DNA from: Cerasicoccus frondis
Lineage (GTDB): Bacteria > Verrucomicrobiota > Verrucomicrobiia > Opitutales > Cerasicoccaceae
Direction: 5' to 3'
Length of the DNA: 64,000 nucleotides
Assembly: GCA_031296915.1 (NCBI GenBank)
Contig: JAVDPC010000022.1
Coordinates: 48,822-112,821 of the forward strand
Part shown: in pieces, positions 34,481-43,138 of the stretch
Numbering within the stretch: the stretch's first letter is position 1
Layout of the letters: each line of letters starts with the position of its first letter
Notes under the pieces: model-generated
The model's database searches: none
Told to the model about the DNA's origin: nothing
What the model saw: only the letters and a program-made list of their open reading frames with translations
Made by a program: the position numbers and the translations under genes

Positions 34481-34952
34481 GGCCGTCGGTTCTGAGAGTT
34501 ATACTGAGGGTCCCGTCACTTTCACACTGCCAGTCGACACAGGCATTGGCCAAGCGCTCGGCAAGACCACCATCGTCTCCTCCCGGCTCACCATCTTCGC
34601 CATAAAGCAGCTCTTTGAGGGCAGCCACATCAGCCGCCAATTCATCAAGCAAATCCTGAAGGCTTTCCAACTCTTCCTCCAATTCGGAGGAGGGTGCGGC
34701 ATCACTGAGTCGGGCAATGTCATCGACACCACGTTGGTTCACATCCTCATGCGCGCCCTGCTGATTGCCTGGTGGCTGATACTCGGGGATCTCAATATTT
34801 TGAACAAACGCACTACCAGTCTTATACCCCTTTACAGTGTTTTCCCCAAATTGATCAAATGAGCTCTGTAATCGCTCGGCAAAGCCTGGACGCCGTGCTT
34901 CCATGGCCCGCATGATGTGAGGAGAAATAGACTGTTTTATCGGATCTGGCAT
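34461..34952 (-). CDS. Small virion-type protein resembling the N-terminus of the spike protein (163 aa)
   Basis: The product has a polar first half with HEDVNQRGVDDIARLSD, then a coiled coil (LEEELESLQDLLDELAADVA) and a beta tail (DWQCESDGTLSITLRTDG). The same order (EDVNQRG-type motif, coiled coil, ILSLSVSTD-type strand) occurs in the first 130 residues of the 1,171-residue protein. It looks like a paralogue of that N-terminal attachment region. It starts inside the upstream stop (TGATG). Confidence 0.55.
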   Translation of the reverse strand: MPDPIKQSISPHIMRAMEARRPGFAERLQSSFDQFGENTVKGYKTGSAFVQNIEIPEYQPPGNQQGAHEDVNQRGVDDIARLSDAAPSSELEEELESLQDLLDELAADVAALKELLYGEDGEPGGDDGGLAERLANACVDWQCESDGTLSITLRTDGHECTSG

Positions 34953-36898
34953 CAGGGGATTGAGTCGGTTAGCACAATTGCCTTACGGAACCACTGGGAG
35001 CCGTCTTCAGCCTGGAAGGCCTCAGCAATCTCCACGTCGACCACGTATCGATTGCCAACAGGGTCTTCCGGGCCGCCCGATATGGTGATGGAAAACGGCT
35101 CATCCTGATAAGTTCGCCGACCAAAAACGATCTTGGCACCGGTTGATCCGTCTCCCGTGCCGGAAACAGTATCGTTGGTCGTATGGGCGCGAACGCCGCG
35201 CAGCCCCATCTTCTTAAGAATTGGTGTGTAACTGTGGCCAACGCCCTTGACCTTGGCATTGGCCCAAGAGCTGGGGCTCCAAAAACCACTTGAAGACGAG
35301 TAGGTGTAGTCGGACGATTCGATCTTATCCATGTCGTGCAACGCCGTACCAAAGAATATATAGATCGTGGCTGGGACCAACATCGTAACCGGTGAAGTAA
35401 TATCGATGTCGTACAGTGTCTTTGTCCCCACGGTTTCTTCCGATGCCTCCGCGACGCCAGGCTTCGTGAAGTTAACGTGCGTCCCAATGCTAAAGACAGG
35501 TGAACTGTGGGAAAAAGCAACATCATCCGCACGGGCAACCCAAGTGACAGTGTAAGTCTTCAGCCCCTCGTAGTCTGCGGTATCGCGATTGACTATAGCC
35601 AATTTACCAGTAACTGCACCAAAGTCCGCAGCAGAACTATCAACCCCAAGGTAAACACGGGTCACCTCGATTAAACCATATCGCTGCGGCCTACGCACTT
35701 CACTCAGCACACCAGGTTGAACCCAAGAAGTTTCGATACGATCAAGTGTGCGGTTGATCGGAATTCGGCGATAAGCTCCACGATAGCAAGTGACGCTATT
35801 AAAGCTCGAATCATCAGATCCAATGCTGATAGCTCCATCATCAAATGCCTTTCGAACAACCCAAACCTGGTCAACCCGCAGTAGACCGTCCTTCAGGTAA
35901 CTGATTTGATCACCCCCAATGACTACTTTTTGACCTGCTGGGACTTCTTCATAGAAGCGTGTGATGAAAACCCGATCATCAATTTTTCGCCAATATGACC
36001 GCACTTGAATAATGTCGCCATCTTCATAGGACTCATCCGCAGTATCGAAGGTCTTGGCGCCATTGCGTGCTTCTTCCTCGTCTTCATCAAAATTAGCCAA
36101 TGTATCAAAAAGCGACTCTTTGATTAGCTTCTTATTGCGCTCGGGGTCGGTTGTTACCTCGATGTTGCCATTTTTAAGGAAATCATAGGAGACGGTTTGA
36201 AGCCCTTGATAATTACCTTTGCCAGTGTCAAAGAGCACATAGTTTTCCAACTCGTCCTCAGTTTCAACACCACGAAGTTCGTTCTCGGTTAAGCCAATGA
36301 CTTGGTAGGACAATCGCGCGTAGTCTCCATAGCCGCGACTTTTATTGAGGATGCCCTTTTGAACGTAAACGAAAGTGACAACCTTAGCCACGCGATTCGG
36401 GGTGTCTTCTTCAACTGCCGAAAGGTAAACATCGACCGTCTTGTCGTCACCTTCCTCTATTGTCTTGGTGGTGACAGTCTCATGGTCCGCGCCAACATCT
36501 GGATCAACCTCCGTAGAATGGAGCGTTATAAATCGGCGTCGCAGCTCCAACAACCCATCATCACGCCAGCGCAGGGCATCTTGGCCAATTTGACGTAGGG
36601 TATCGTCCAATTCCTCAAAGACCCGAACAAAGTGATATTTGTTATCTGCGGGCTCGGTGTACTGATCGATGAGAACCGTGGTGGCAAAGACTTTATCTGG
36701 GCGGGGAATGAACTGCTTAGCATCACCCGAAAATTCGCCATCAGGTGTTCCAGGATCTTGCCAACAATACTTTTCCAGCATGCCCGGCGTGAGCATCGTA
36801 TCCGGTTCGATTCGATAACGTCGAACGACTTGGAGGCGCTGGTCTGCCTCGATCCGACGGACAATCGGCGCCAGCTCTTGGAAAATAGTTTGGTTCAT
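34952..36898 (-). CDS. Large structural protein of unknown class (648 aa)
   Basis: I choose ATG at 36,898 (MNQTIFQELAPIVRRIEAD). A GTG at 36,934 would add 12 hydrophobic residues and run into the divergent promoter region. The chain is mostly beta strand with segments such as KTYTVTWVARADDVAFSHSS and TYIFFGTALHDMDKI. No enzyme motif is seen. First gene of the inverted block, it probably codes for a baseplate-, head- or fibre-linked virion protein. Confidence 0.6.
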   Translation of the reverse strand: MNQTIFQELAPIVRRIEADQRLQVVRRYRIEPDTMLTPGMLEKYCWQDPGTPDGEFSGDAKQFIPRPDKVFATTVLIDQYTEPADNKYHFVRVFEELDDTLRQIGQDALRWRDDGLLELRRRFITLHSTEVDPDVGADHETVTTKTIEEGDDKTVDVYLSAVEEDTPNRVAKVVTFVYVQKGILNKSRGYGDYARLSYQVIGLTENELRGVETEDELENYVLFDTGKGNYQGLQTVSYDFLKNGNIEVTTDPERNKKLIKESLFDTLANFDEDEEEARNGAKTFDTADESYEDGDIIQVRSYWRKIDDRVFITRFYEEVPAGQKVVIGGDQISYLKDGLLRVDQVWVVRKAFDDGAISIGSDDSSFNSVTCYRGAYRRIPINRTLDRIETSWVQPGVLSEVRRPQRYGLIEVTRVYLGVDSSAADFGAVTGKLAIVNRDTADYEGLKTYTVTWVARADDVAFSHSSPVFSIGTHVNFTKPGVAEASEETVGTKTLYDIDITSPVTMLVPATIYIFFGTALHDMDKIESSDYTYSSSSGFWSPSSWANAKVKGVGHSYTPILKKMGLRGVRAHTTNDTVSGTGDGSTGAKIVFGRRTYQDEPFSITISGGPEDPVGNRYVVDVEIAEAFQAEDGSQWFRKAIVLTDSIP

Positions 36899-36906
36899 TT
36901 CTAAAA

Positions 36907-36955
36907 AGTGACATAATAGCGGTATTGACAACACGGCGCACTTTCAATGTTAATA
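36907..36955 (+). promoter_or_regulatory. Direct-repeat element D and promoter-like site before scaffold/capsid genes
   Basis: TGACA occurs at 36,909 and 36,926 (17 bases apart, AAAAGTGACATAAT and TATTGACAACAC). An 18-base spacer after the TTGACA leads to GTTAAT (36,949-36,954), a fair -10. It sits in the divergent gap between the inverted block and the capsid operon. A start at 36,961 would be almost leaderless. Confidence 0.6.
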
Positions 36956-36960
36956 TGCAC

Positions 36961-38085
36961 ATGAGCGCATTCAATCAGGCGAAAGCCGATACAACGCCAG
37001 ACGAAACCGGTGCAGAGATTGCCCCGGAAGATACGAACGCACCACAGAATGGCACAGAGTTTGACGCTCTGACTACGCCGGAAGAAATAGAGGCTTATCT
37101 GGAGAATGCCCGACAGCCCGCGCCTGAAGAGGACGAGCTAACGGACGAAGATGAGGCAGAATTTACCGATGAGGGCGATGACGATGAGGAATCTGAACCT
37201 GACGATCTAGGCGAAGAGCCAGACGACGAAGAGGATGAAACCGAGGAAGCTGAACCCGACGAAGACGAAGAGGAAGCAGAAGAGGAAGAGGACGACGAGT
37301 CTGAACCCGAAGCTGAGGCAGAGAACACCAGTGTTCGCATGCGCTTCCGACCCAAGTCTGACATCGATAAGCGCGCCTTGGAACTGATGAAGCGCAACCG
37401 AGATTGGGGTCTTGAAGAATGCCTTGACTACGCCCGAAAGGAACTTGGTCAGGACGATTCCAAAGACGACGATTTGCCGGATGACAACTCGCAAAAGTTT
37501 GAATCCAGCGAAAGCATTTCGCAGAAAATCCAGGAGCTAAAAGCAGAGAAGAAGCGAGTCTTGACGGAAGACCTGGACGTGTCTCGTGGATTGGAGATCG
37601 ATGACGAACTGGACGCCCTGCGTGACCAACTCACCGAAGCCAAGAACCACGAATCCCATGCCCAGCAAAGTAAGCAGGAGAAGGCTAAGCGCGAGTTTGA
37701 CACGCAATGGAGTGAGTCGGAGGCGAAAGCCCTGGGACTTTACGACTTCGTGAATGACCCAAACAGCGAAGGCAGCAAGTTGATGTCAAAAATCGATGCT
37801 GACTTGGAAGCCAATGACGATCCCCTGTTCAACTCCGCCGACAAGCCGCTGAAACTGGCGCAAATGGCAGCAGCAGAATTAAATATTCCGCCAAAGTCCA
37901 AGCGCCCAAAGCCTGCAAGCAAGCCCAAGCCTTCCGCCAAACGCCAAGCTGTGGCGCCCCTCGCGCGCGGCAATGCCCGCACGCAACGCAAAGGAAAAAA
38001 AGCAGGGTTGGATCAGCAAATCGATGGCGTGAAATCTATGCATGACCTAGAGCGACTTAATGAGTCGCTTGGAATCGACTACTAA
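36961..38085 (+). CDS. Scaffold-like acidic protein (about 374 aa)
   Basis: Start at ATG 36,961 (MSAFNQAKADTTPD); 36,955 is an alternative. Residues about 35-125 are a run of Glu/Asp with few other residues (DDDEESEPDDLGEEPDDEED). Then comes a central helical, charged part (SQKIQELKAEKKRVLTEDLD) and a basic C-terminus (KKAGLDQQIDGVKSMHDLER) that could bind capsid. Location directly before the major capsid gene, the charged coiled-coil make-up and the basic tail fit an assembly scaffold. The acidic stretch is unusually long and may mimic DNA. Confidence 0.7.
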   Translation: MSAFNQAKADTTPDETGAEIAPEDTNAPQNGTEFDALTTPEEIEAYLENARQPAPEEDELTDEDEAEFTDEGDDDEESEPDDLGEEPDDEEDETEEAEPDEDEEEAEEEEDDESEPEAEAENTSVRMRFRPKSDIDKRALELMKRNRDWGLEECLDYARKELGQDDSKDDDLPDDNSQKFESSESISQKIQELKAEKKRVLTEDLDVSRGLEIDDELDALRDQLTEAKNHESHAQQSKQEKAKREFDTQWSESEAKALGLYDFVNDPNSEGSKLMSKIDADLEANDDPLFNSADKPLKLAQMAAAELNIPPKSKRPKPASKPKPSAKRQAVAPLARGNARTQRKGKKAGLDQQIDGVKSMHDLERLNESLGIDY

Positions 38086-38143
38086 GCATATCACGCAATC
38101 GGAGGCGCTGTGAGTGACCCTGCACTAAGCAGGAACACACACA

Positions 38144-39622
38144 ATGGCATACGAAATTGCACCTCCTAATACCGGCTCGGCTCTAGCCAATATGAGTCCG
38201 GAAAGTGTCCGCCAGCTTTGGCAAAAGACGGTGGACATGCACGACCAGAACGAAGACTGGTGGGCTAAGTTTGAAGGCCCCTCCCGCGATGCACCCATCG
38301 CTACCCGTACCGATCTCAGCAAAGGCGCAGGCCAAAAGGTAACCATCACCAATATGGCGGGCTTCTATGGCCCTGGCAAACAAGGTGATGAGCACTTTGA
38401 AGCCGCTACTGACTTCGAAAAGCTCCTGATCAACGCCTACAGTGTTGAAGTCGATTGGTTGCGCAATGCGTATGCCGTAACCGAGCGCATGGAAGAAGTC
38501 ATGGGTATGCGTGGTGAACTCAACGGTGGCGCTGCTGCGGAACTCGGCAAATGGATGGGCCGTCAGAAGTCCCACCGCGTGTTCATGACCTTCCGCGAGA
38601 AGGGCGATGCGCAGAACCTCGTGATTGCTGGCGGCAAATCTGGCGTGGACGAACTGCTTTCGGCCGATGTCCTCAACTACGACGAAGTCATTGGCCTTGG
38701 CGCTATCATCAAGCCGAATGGCGGACGCCCGGCACTGATGGGCCGCGCGAATGGACAGCCGGTGAAGAAATACAACATCGTCAGCACGGTCCCCGGCATG
38801 TTCAGCATGAAGCATGACGACGACTACCGTGAAGCGTTGAAGGAAGCCGGTGCCCGCGGCGATGCCAATCACCTGTTTAAGGGTGGCTACCCGGACATCG
38901 ATGGCCACGTGTTCCACGAATACGAAGCCATCGATCATGACGGCTTTGGCCCGGTTGGTTGCCCGATGGCTCCGAAGGCCTTCCTCGGTGAAGCAATTGC
39001 CGCTGGCACTGCAGTCTTCACGGTGAAGGGTGGTGGCAGTGCAGCAGCCGCAGCCCTGACCAACATCCTCTACTTCCAAGACTTCGCAGGCTACGCCTAC
39101 AAGTTCTTGGCAGGCGATGTTTTGGCCCCGGAAAATGAAACGCGCTACTTCCTAATTGTTAATCCGTCGAATGCCGCTGTCGATCCGAACAAGATCGGCA
39201 TGTATTCCTACACCGTGGGCAACGACGGCAACACGATCACCATCGTGAACCGCCTTGGTCCGGCTGACAGTGTCGCTCAAGTGGATTCGCTTGGCGACGT
39301 CACTTGGAATACTGGCGTGTGGGCGAACAAGCACACCCAAGTCCACCCAATTGGCGCGACGATCATCCCGTGCAACGCCAAGGGCGTGCCGATTGGTGAA
39401 ACCCTGATGCTTGGCGCCAGTGCCATGATCCGTGGTTACGGCAAATACAAGAACAAGCGCTCCAAGGAAAAGGCTGACGGTGGCCACGTGGAACGCCGCT
39501 ACATCACCTCGGTCTTCGGTCAAGCGCTTCGTCGAGACGCCCAAAGCCGCGCCCGTGGCTATGTGCGCCTGAAGCATGCGATTCAGTATCCCGAGCTGAA
39601 TTCTCTCCCGATTGTTGTCTAA
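38144..39622 (+). CDS. Major capsid protein (N4-gp56/DUF4043-like)
   Basis: 492 residues. It has the family-like segment DLSKGAGQKVTITNMAGFYG, then PGKQGDEHFEAATDFEKLL. The C-terminal RRDAQSRARGYVRLKHAIQY is also consistent. These are features of the N4-gp56/DUF4043 type of HK97-fold major capsid proteins of podoviruses. The local codon use is smooth and GC-rich, as expected for a highly expressed gene. A GGAG ribosome site stands some way before ATG. A hairpin follows the stop. Confidence 0.82.
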   Translation: MAYEIAPPNTGSALANMSPESVRQLWQKTVDMHDQNEDWWAKFEGPSRDAPIATRTDLSKGAGQKVTITNMAGFYGPGKQGDEHFEAATDFEKLLINAYSVEVDWLRNAYAVTERMEEVMGMRGELNGGAAAELGKWMGRQKSHRVFMTFREKGDAQNLVIAGGKSGVDELLSADVLNYDEVIGLGAIIKPNGGRPALMGRANGQPVKKYNIVSTVPGMFSMKHDDDYREALKEAGARGDANHLFKGGYPDIDGHVFHEYEAIDHDGFGPVGCPMAPKAFLGEAIAAGTAVFTVKGGGSAAAAALTNILYFQDFAGYAYKFLAGDVLAPENETRYFLIVNPSNAAVDPNKIGMYSYTVGNDGNTITIVNRLGPADSVAQVDSLGDVTWNTGVWANKHTQVHPIGATIIPCNAKGVPIGETLMLGASAMIRGYGKYKNKRSKEKADGGHVERRYITSVFGQALRRDAQSRARGYVRLKHAIQYPELNSLPIVV

Positions 39623-39640
39623 CAATCGTTGTTGTTGAAC

Positions 39641-39666
39641 GGCGGCCGCCCTCGTGGGCGGTCGCC
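39641..39666 (+). terminator. Strong hairpin after the capsid gene
   Basis: GGCGGCCGCCC (39,641-39,651) pairs with GGGCGGTCGCC (39,656-39,666) with one G-T wobble and a TCGT loop. A T-run comes only at 39,681, so it may be a partial terminator or an RNA-stability element between capsid and the downstream genes. Confidence 0.55.
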
Positions 39667-39688
39667 TCCAACCCACCCACTTTTTGAA

Positions 39689-40312
39689 ATGAAATTCTTA
39701 ATCATTCTTGAGCGCAAATCGCGGTTTGTGCTGCCCAAAGACCCAACGGGGAAATTCCGACACGCCATTATCGAAGGCTTCCCCCAAGGCGTGCTCGCCT
39801 ACCTTGGCCGCTTCCTGACAGCACAGGAATTTGTCCAGGCGATTAACGAGGTGTTGAAGAACGCCAAGATCAAGAACGCCTACCTGAAGTTTCTCGCGGT
39901 CGAAGTCGAGAACCCGGAAATCGAATCGCTACGCAACGAACTCGAACGCTTGCAAGGCGAGCTCGACGAACTGCGCGCGATCACCGAAGGCGCCACAATG
40001 GAGCCTTTTGACGACTCGCTGGTGGACTATCAGGACGATCATGCCGAGGAGCCGGAAGAACCAGAACCGCCTGAAGAGGCTGATAGCGAAGAATCAGAGC
40101 CAACTGGCTTCAATGATCCAGCGTTCTGGAAAGAGCTCTCCAAGGATGAGGTAAGCCAGTATGTGCAGGCATTTGAGCCCACGCAGTTGCGCGAAGTCGT
40201 GCAAGCGGTGACAGGCCAGAAGATCGACGGCCGCAAGTCCATCGAAAAGCAACAAACTGACGCCGTGGACCTCCTCTGCCAGAACGGGGCACCTGAAGAA
40301 CTGGACCTCTAA
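39689..40312 (+). CDS. Phage structural-region protein, unknown (207 aa)
   Basis: Start ATG 39,689 is preferred to the longer frame from 39,629, which runs through the hairpin. The product begins KFLIILERKSRFVLPKDPTG and continues with a coiled coil (IESLRNELERLQGELDELR) and an acidic proline-rich linker (EEPEEPEPPEEADSEESE). A helical C-terminus (FEPTQLREVVQAVTGQKIDG) follows. It may be a head or decoration factor. The family is not recognised. Confidence 0.55.
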   Translation: MKFLIILERKSRFVLPKDPTGKFRHAIIEGFPQGVLAYLGRFLTAQEFVQAINEVLKNAKIKNAYLKFLAVEVENPEIESLRNELERLQGELDELRAITEGATMEPFDDSLVDYQDDHAEEPEEPEPPEEADSEESEPTGFNDPAFWKELSKDEVSQYVQAFEPTQLREVVQAVTGQKIDGRKSIEKQQTDAVDLLCQNGAPEELDL

Positions 40313-40317
40313 GCATC

Positions 40318-41022
40318 ATGGGACTGACGGTAACTGGTATTTGCGCCGATCTCTTTAGCAGCATCGGCATTGAGGACACAGAAGACGTGCCCTCTAACCT
40401 GGTGCAAGAGGCAATCAACGCGCTCAACTTGGCCGTGCAAACGATTTGGAGCACGCCACTCACCTATTTCATTCGTGAGAGCGAAACGATTGTCGCTGAA
40501 GCAGACACCAGCGAATACCAGCTACCGCAGACCGTGCGCAAGGTGATTGGGCCCGTGTTGAATCTGGCGACTAATAAGCCGCTGATGTTGCTGACCAACG
40601 AAGTGCAGGCGCTCAACTACGAGCAACTGTTTCTCGACGAGCCGGAAACACCGATCAACAACAACGCGACACAGGCCTACTACGTGAAGCGCGAAAAAGG
40701 AGAGAGCTACGACAACGCCGTCGCCATCATCCTACTGAAGCCGACACCGCAGGCAGGTGATCAGTTTCGCATCGACGTGGTGAATGAACCGGAGTCCTAC
40801 GGACCAGGCGACTACGACGGCGAAACAAAGATCGAAATGCCGCATGACTTCACAGAGTCCCTGCTGCTGCCAATTGCCCGCCGCGAGTTTAGTCGGAGCA
40901 AATACCACAACGATCCGTTTAAGTCCGGTCAGTATGATCAGGACTACGCGCGTGCGATGATCTCCCTTGGTTTGCAAGACCCACAACTTAACCCTGACAC
41001 CTCGGAGGGCATTGGACGATGA
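40318..41022 (+). CDS. Head-tail adaptor (gp4-like connector) candidate
   Basis: 234 residues. The product starts GLTVTGICADLFSSIGIED and has VQEAINALNLAVQTIWS, PQTVRKVIGPVLN and a C-terminal ARREFSRSKYHND. Helical N-terminus, central beta core, and an ordered C-terminal helix fit the adaptor proteins that dock under podovirus portals (P22 gp4 or T7 gp11-type). The similarity is structural, not by an exact motif. It overlaps the next gene by four bases. Confidence 0.55.
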   Translation: MGLTVTGICADLFSSIGIEDTEDVPSNLVQEAINALNLAVQTIWSTPLTYFIRESETIVAEADTSEYQLPQTVRKVIGPVLNLATNKPLMLLTNEVQALNYEQLFLDEPETPINNNATQAYYVKREKGESYDNAVAIILLKPTPQAGDQFRIDVVNEPESYGPGDYDGETKIEMPHDFTESLLLPIARREFSRSKYHNDPFKSGQYDQDYARAMISLGLQDPQLNPDTSEGIGR

Positions 41023-41921
41023 CCAGCCTCGGACTAGCGCAGCGCATCTTACGCCACCTGATCTACAAAGACTGGGGCGAAATGCCGATTGAGGCGCATC
41101 TGGAAATTCTGGATGCGATCAACGTGGCGTTGGCCACCTACTTTTCCGCAGCCCCGGAGAACTACCGGCGCATTAGCAAAAGCTACCTGCTCTCGGCCCC
41201 GCAAACCGTGACCATTACCACCACCAACGGCAGCACCGCCTTGGCCGATACGCCGTTTGCCAACCAAACGCGCGGCGCCATGGTTCGCGTGGATGGCGAT
41301 GACCAGTGGAACCGGGTGGATGGCGACAGCGCCTTGCAATCTCCCTATCTCGGTCAAAGCGGCGACCACCAAGCCACGATCTACAGCGACGTGGTGGAGC
41401 TCGAGTTTAACGACATCGAGCGGTTCATTACCTACCCGGTTTTGAATAATGGCCGCGTGCTGGCGCCAGATAACAGTATGCGTGAGCACCCCGGCCGCTT
41501 CTTCCGCGATCTTGGCGATCTGGCCAGTGGCATTGATTACGACATTGGAAGCCCACGCTGGCACATGATCGATTACTTCAACGACCTTACCGCTGGCCGT
41601 GAATCGCAAGCCGGGCTGCTCCGCGTTTATCCCCTGCCCGACCAAGCCTACACGCTGCGCGTTGAGGCAATTGTGGCCCCGTTCCGCATCAACCTGAGTG
41701 CGCTGACGACCTCCATAGATTTACCAGTGCGCAACACACATGCCGAACGCTTCCTGCTGCCCCTGGTACTAGGCGAATTGGCCAATGGCGCCCTGTGGAA
41801 AGACCCAAGCACCAAGAGCGCCAACATCGAACGCGGCTACCAAGCGGAGCGCAATCTGGATACGCTGCAAAACAACCTAATCCCGTCCAATAACCGAGTG
41901 GGCACGCCTGAAGGATACTAA
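41019..41921 (+). CDS. Second head-tail connector-type protein (300 aa)
   Basis: ATGA overlap start. The order is the same as in the preceding gene: a helical start (LAQRILRHLIYKDWGE), a beta-rich core (LRVYPLPDQAYTLRVEAIVA), and a C-terminal helix (NIERGYQAERNLDTLQNN). It may be a tail-tube or nozzle-type adaptor. Two adjacent adaptors are typical of podoviruses. The exact role of each is inferred. Confidence 0.55.
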   Translation: MTSLGLAQRILRHLIYKDWGEMPIEAHLEILDAINVALATYFSAAPENYRRISKSYLLSAPQTVTITTTNGSTALADTPFANQTRGAMVRVDGDDQWNRVDGDSALQSPYLGQSGDHQATIYSDVVELEFNDIERFITYPVLNNGRVLAPDNSMREHPGRFFRDLGDLASGIDYDIGSPRWHMIDYFNDLTAGRESQAGLLRVYPLPDQAYTLRVEAIVAPFRINLSALTTSIDLPVRNTHAERFLLPLVLGELANGALWKDPSTKSANIERGYQAERNLDTLQNNLIPSNNRVGTPEGY

Positions 41922-42284
41922 ATGTTTATCGCCCAAAAGTTAGACCTGCCAGCTCACCCCACGCAATCGTGGTGGGGAGGCTTCGACGAGATTCAAATCT
42001 TTGAAGATGAATCCGGCGGGCTGGCTTATGACCTGAGTGGCGCGACCATCGTGCTCGAGGTGAAGGAAAGCCAGGCACAGGACGCGGTAGCCGTGGCCAC
42101 GTGGACCACCGCAGATAGCAGCATCACGATTTCCGAAGCCGTAAACGGCAAGTTCAAGGTGGTTGGACGCAACATCACCCTGCCGGCCAAGCGCTACTAT
42201 TACGGGATCAAAATCACGCCTGCCAATGGGGAATCTTTCGTCGTGGTGTATGGCGAGTGGCGCATCACGAACCTGCCAATCTAA
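41922..42284 (+). CDS. Small beta-rich tail protein (120 aa)
   Basis: It starts directly after the preceding stop with no gap. The product has the beta pattern FIAQKLDLPAHPTQSWWGGF, IVLEVKESQAQDAVAVAT, RNITLPAKRYYYGIKIT. The layout resembles the N-terminal baseplate-type domains (BppU-like), which contact neighbouring fibres. It is probably a fibre-attachment protein for the genes that follow. Confidence 0.5.
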   Translation: MFIAQKLDLPAHPTQSWWGGFDEIQIFEDESGGLAYDLSGATIVLEVKESQAQDAVAVATWTTADSSITISEAVNGKFKVVGRNITLPAKRYYYGIKITPANGESFVVVYGEWRITNLPI

Positions 42285-42286
42285 TC

Positions 42287-43138
42287 ATGTCTGACTCAAT
42301 CCAATCGCCCAAGCCCAGCGTGAAGCTCTACGTCACGCAAAAGCGCATGTCCGTAAACATGGGAATCATGCGCGGAAAGAGCGCGTACGAAGTGGCCGTG
42401 CAAAATGGATTTGTGGGCAGTGAAGTGGATTGGCTGGCGTCGCTTGAGGGGTCTGGTGGAGGTGGTGGAGGCGCTGATGAACTTAACAATATTGGCGTTA
42501 CCGGATTTACCGCAGGTTACATTCTCATCATCAACGGAGGTGGAACTGGCGTGGGCCAAGTGCAGACGCTGGGCCAAGATAAAATAAATGGCTTGGTAGC
42601 CGCACTGGCAGCTAAACAGAGCGCCCACGTGAATCTAACGGCGCTGGCAGGTTTGGCAGGCGAAGCAAACAAACTGGCCTACTTTACAGGGACCGGCGCC
42701 ATGACAAAGGCGGACATCACAGCATTTGGTCGAACCTTGATTGCATTGGCTGATGCTGAAGCTGGCCGCACAGCACTTGAAGCTGCCAAGAACACCGTGA
42801 TCACTGAATACCTACAAGGCACGGAATTAACGAGCGCTGCCTCTATTGCCTGGGATCTGTCAACCGGTGTAAAAAAGGAACTAACCCTCAGCCACAATGC
42901 AGACATCGTACTAAGCAATTGGACTGGCAACATGAGTGGGAGCATTGATGCGACACAGCATGACACTGTCCAGTATGGCATAAGCTCGATCACGGCAGCA
43001 GGCCTGACGCCAGTTCAAATGGGCCACATCTCACTTGAGGACATCTCCAGCCTACCGACTGGGAGCGCCTTCACAATCAGCATACAAATCGTAACCGGCA
43101 AAGGCGAACTGCGCTATGCCATAATCAGCGAAGGATGA
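42287..43138 (+). CDS. Tail fibre protein with a GKSAYE motif (283 aa)
   Basis: ATG at 42,287 (MSDSIQSPKP); the longer frame from 42,257 overlaps the previous gene. After a short N-terminus comes GKSAYEVAVQNGFVGS with DWLASLEG and a glycine linker. This is the common phage-fibre motif that precedes a trimeric shaft. The rest is beta-rich with alanine-rich repeats (LAGLAGEANKLAYFTGTGAM). It probably binds the cell surface or carries the LamG proteins. Confidence 0.65.
   Translation: MSDSIQSPKPSVKLYVTQKRMSVNMGIMRGKSAYEVAVQNGFVGSEVDWLASLEGSGGGGGGADELNNIGVTGFTAGYILIINGGGTGVGQVQTLGQDKINGLVAALAAKQSAHVNLTALAGLAGEANKLAYFTGTGAMTKADITAFGRTLIALADAEAGRTALEAAKNTVITEYLQGTELTSAASIAWDLSTGVKKELTLSHNADIVLSNWTGNMSGSIDATQHDTVQYGISSITAAGLTPVQMGHISLEDISSLPTGSAFTISIQIVTGKGELRYAIISEG

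Noticed and set aside
10585-36930. TTGACA boxes of elements A-D as ordinary sigma70 -35 boxes
   Set aside because: At A, B and C there is no fitting -10 at the right distance, and at C the ATG follows within eight bases. Only D has a fair -10.
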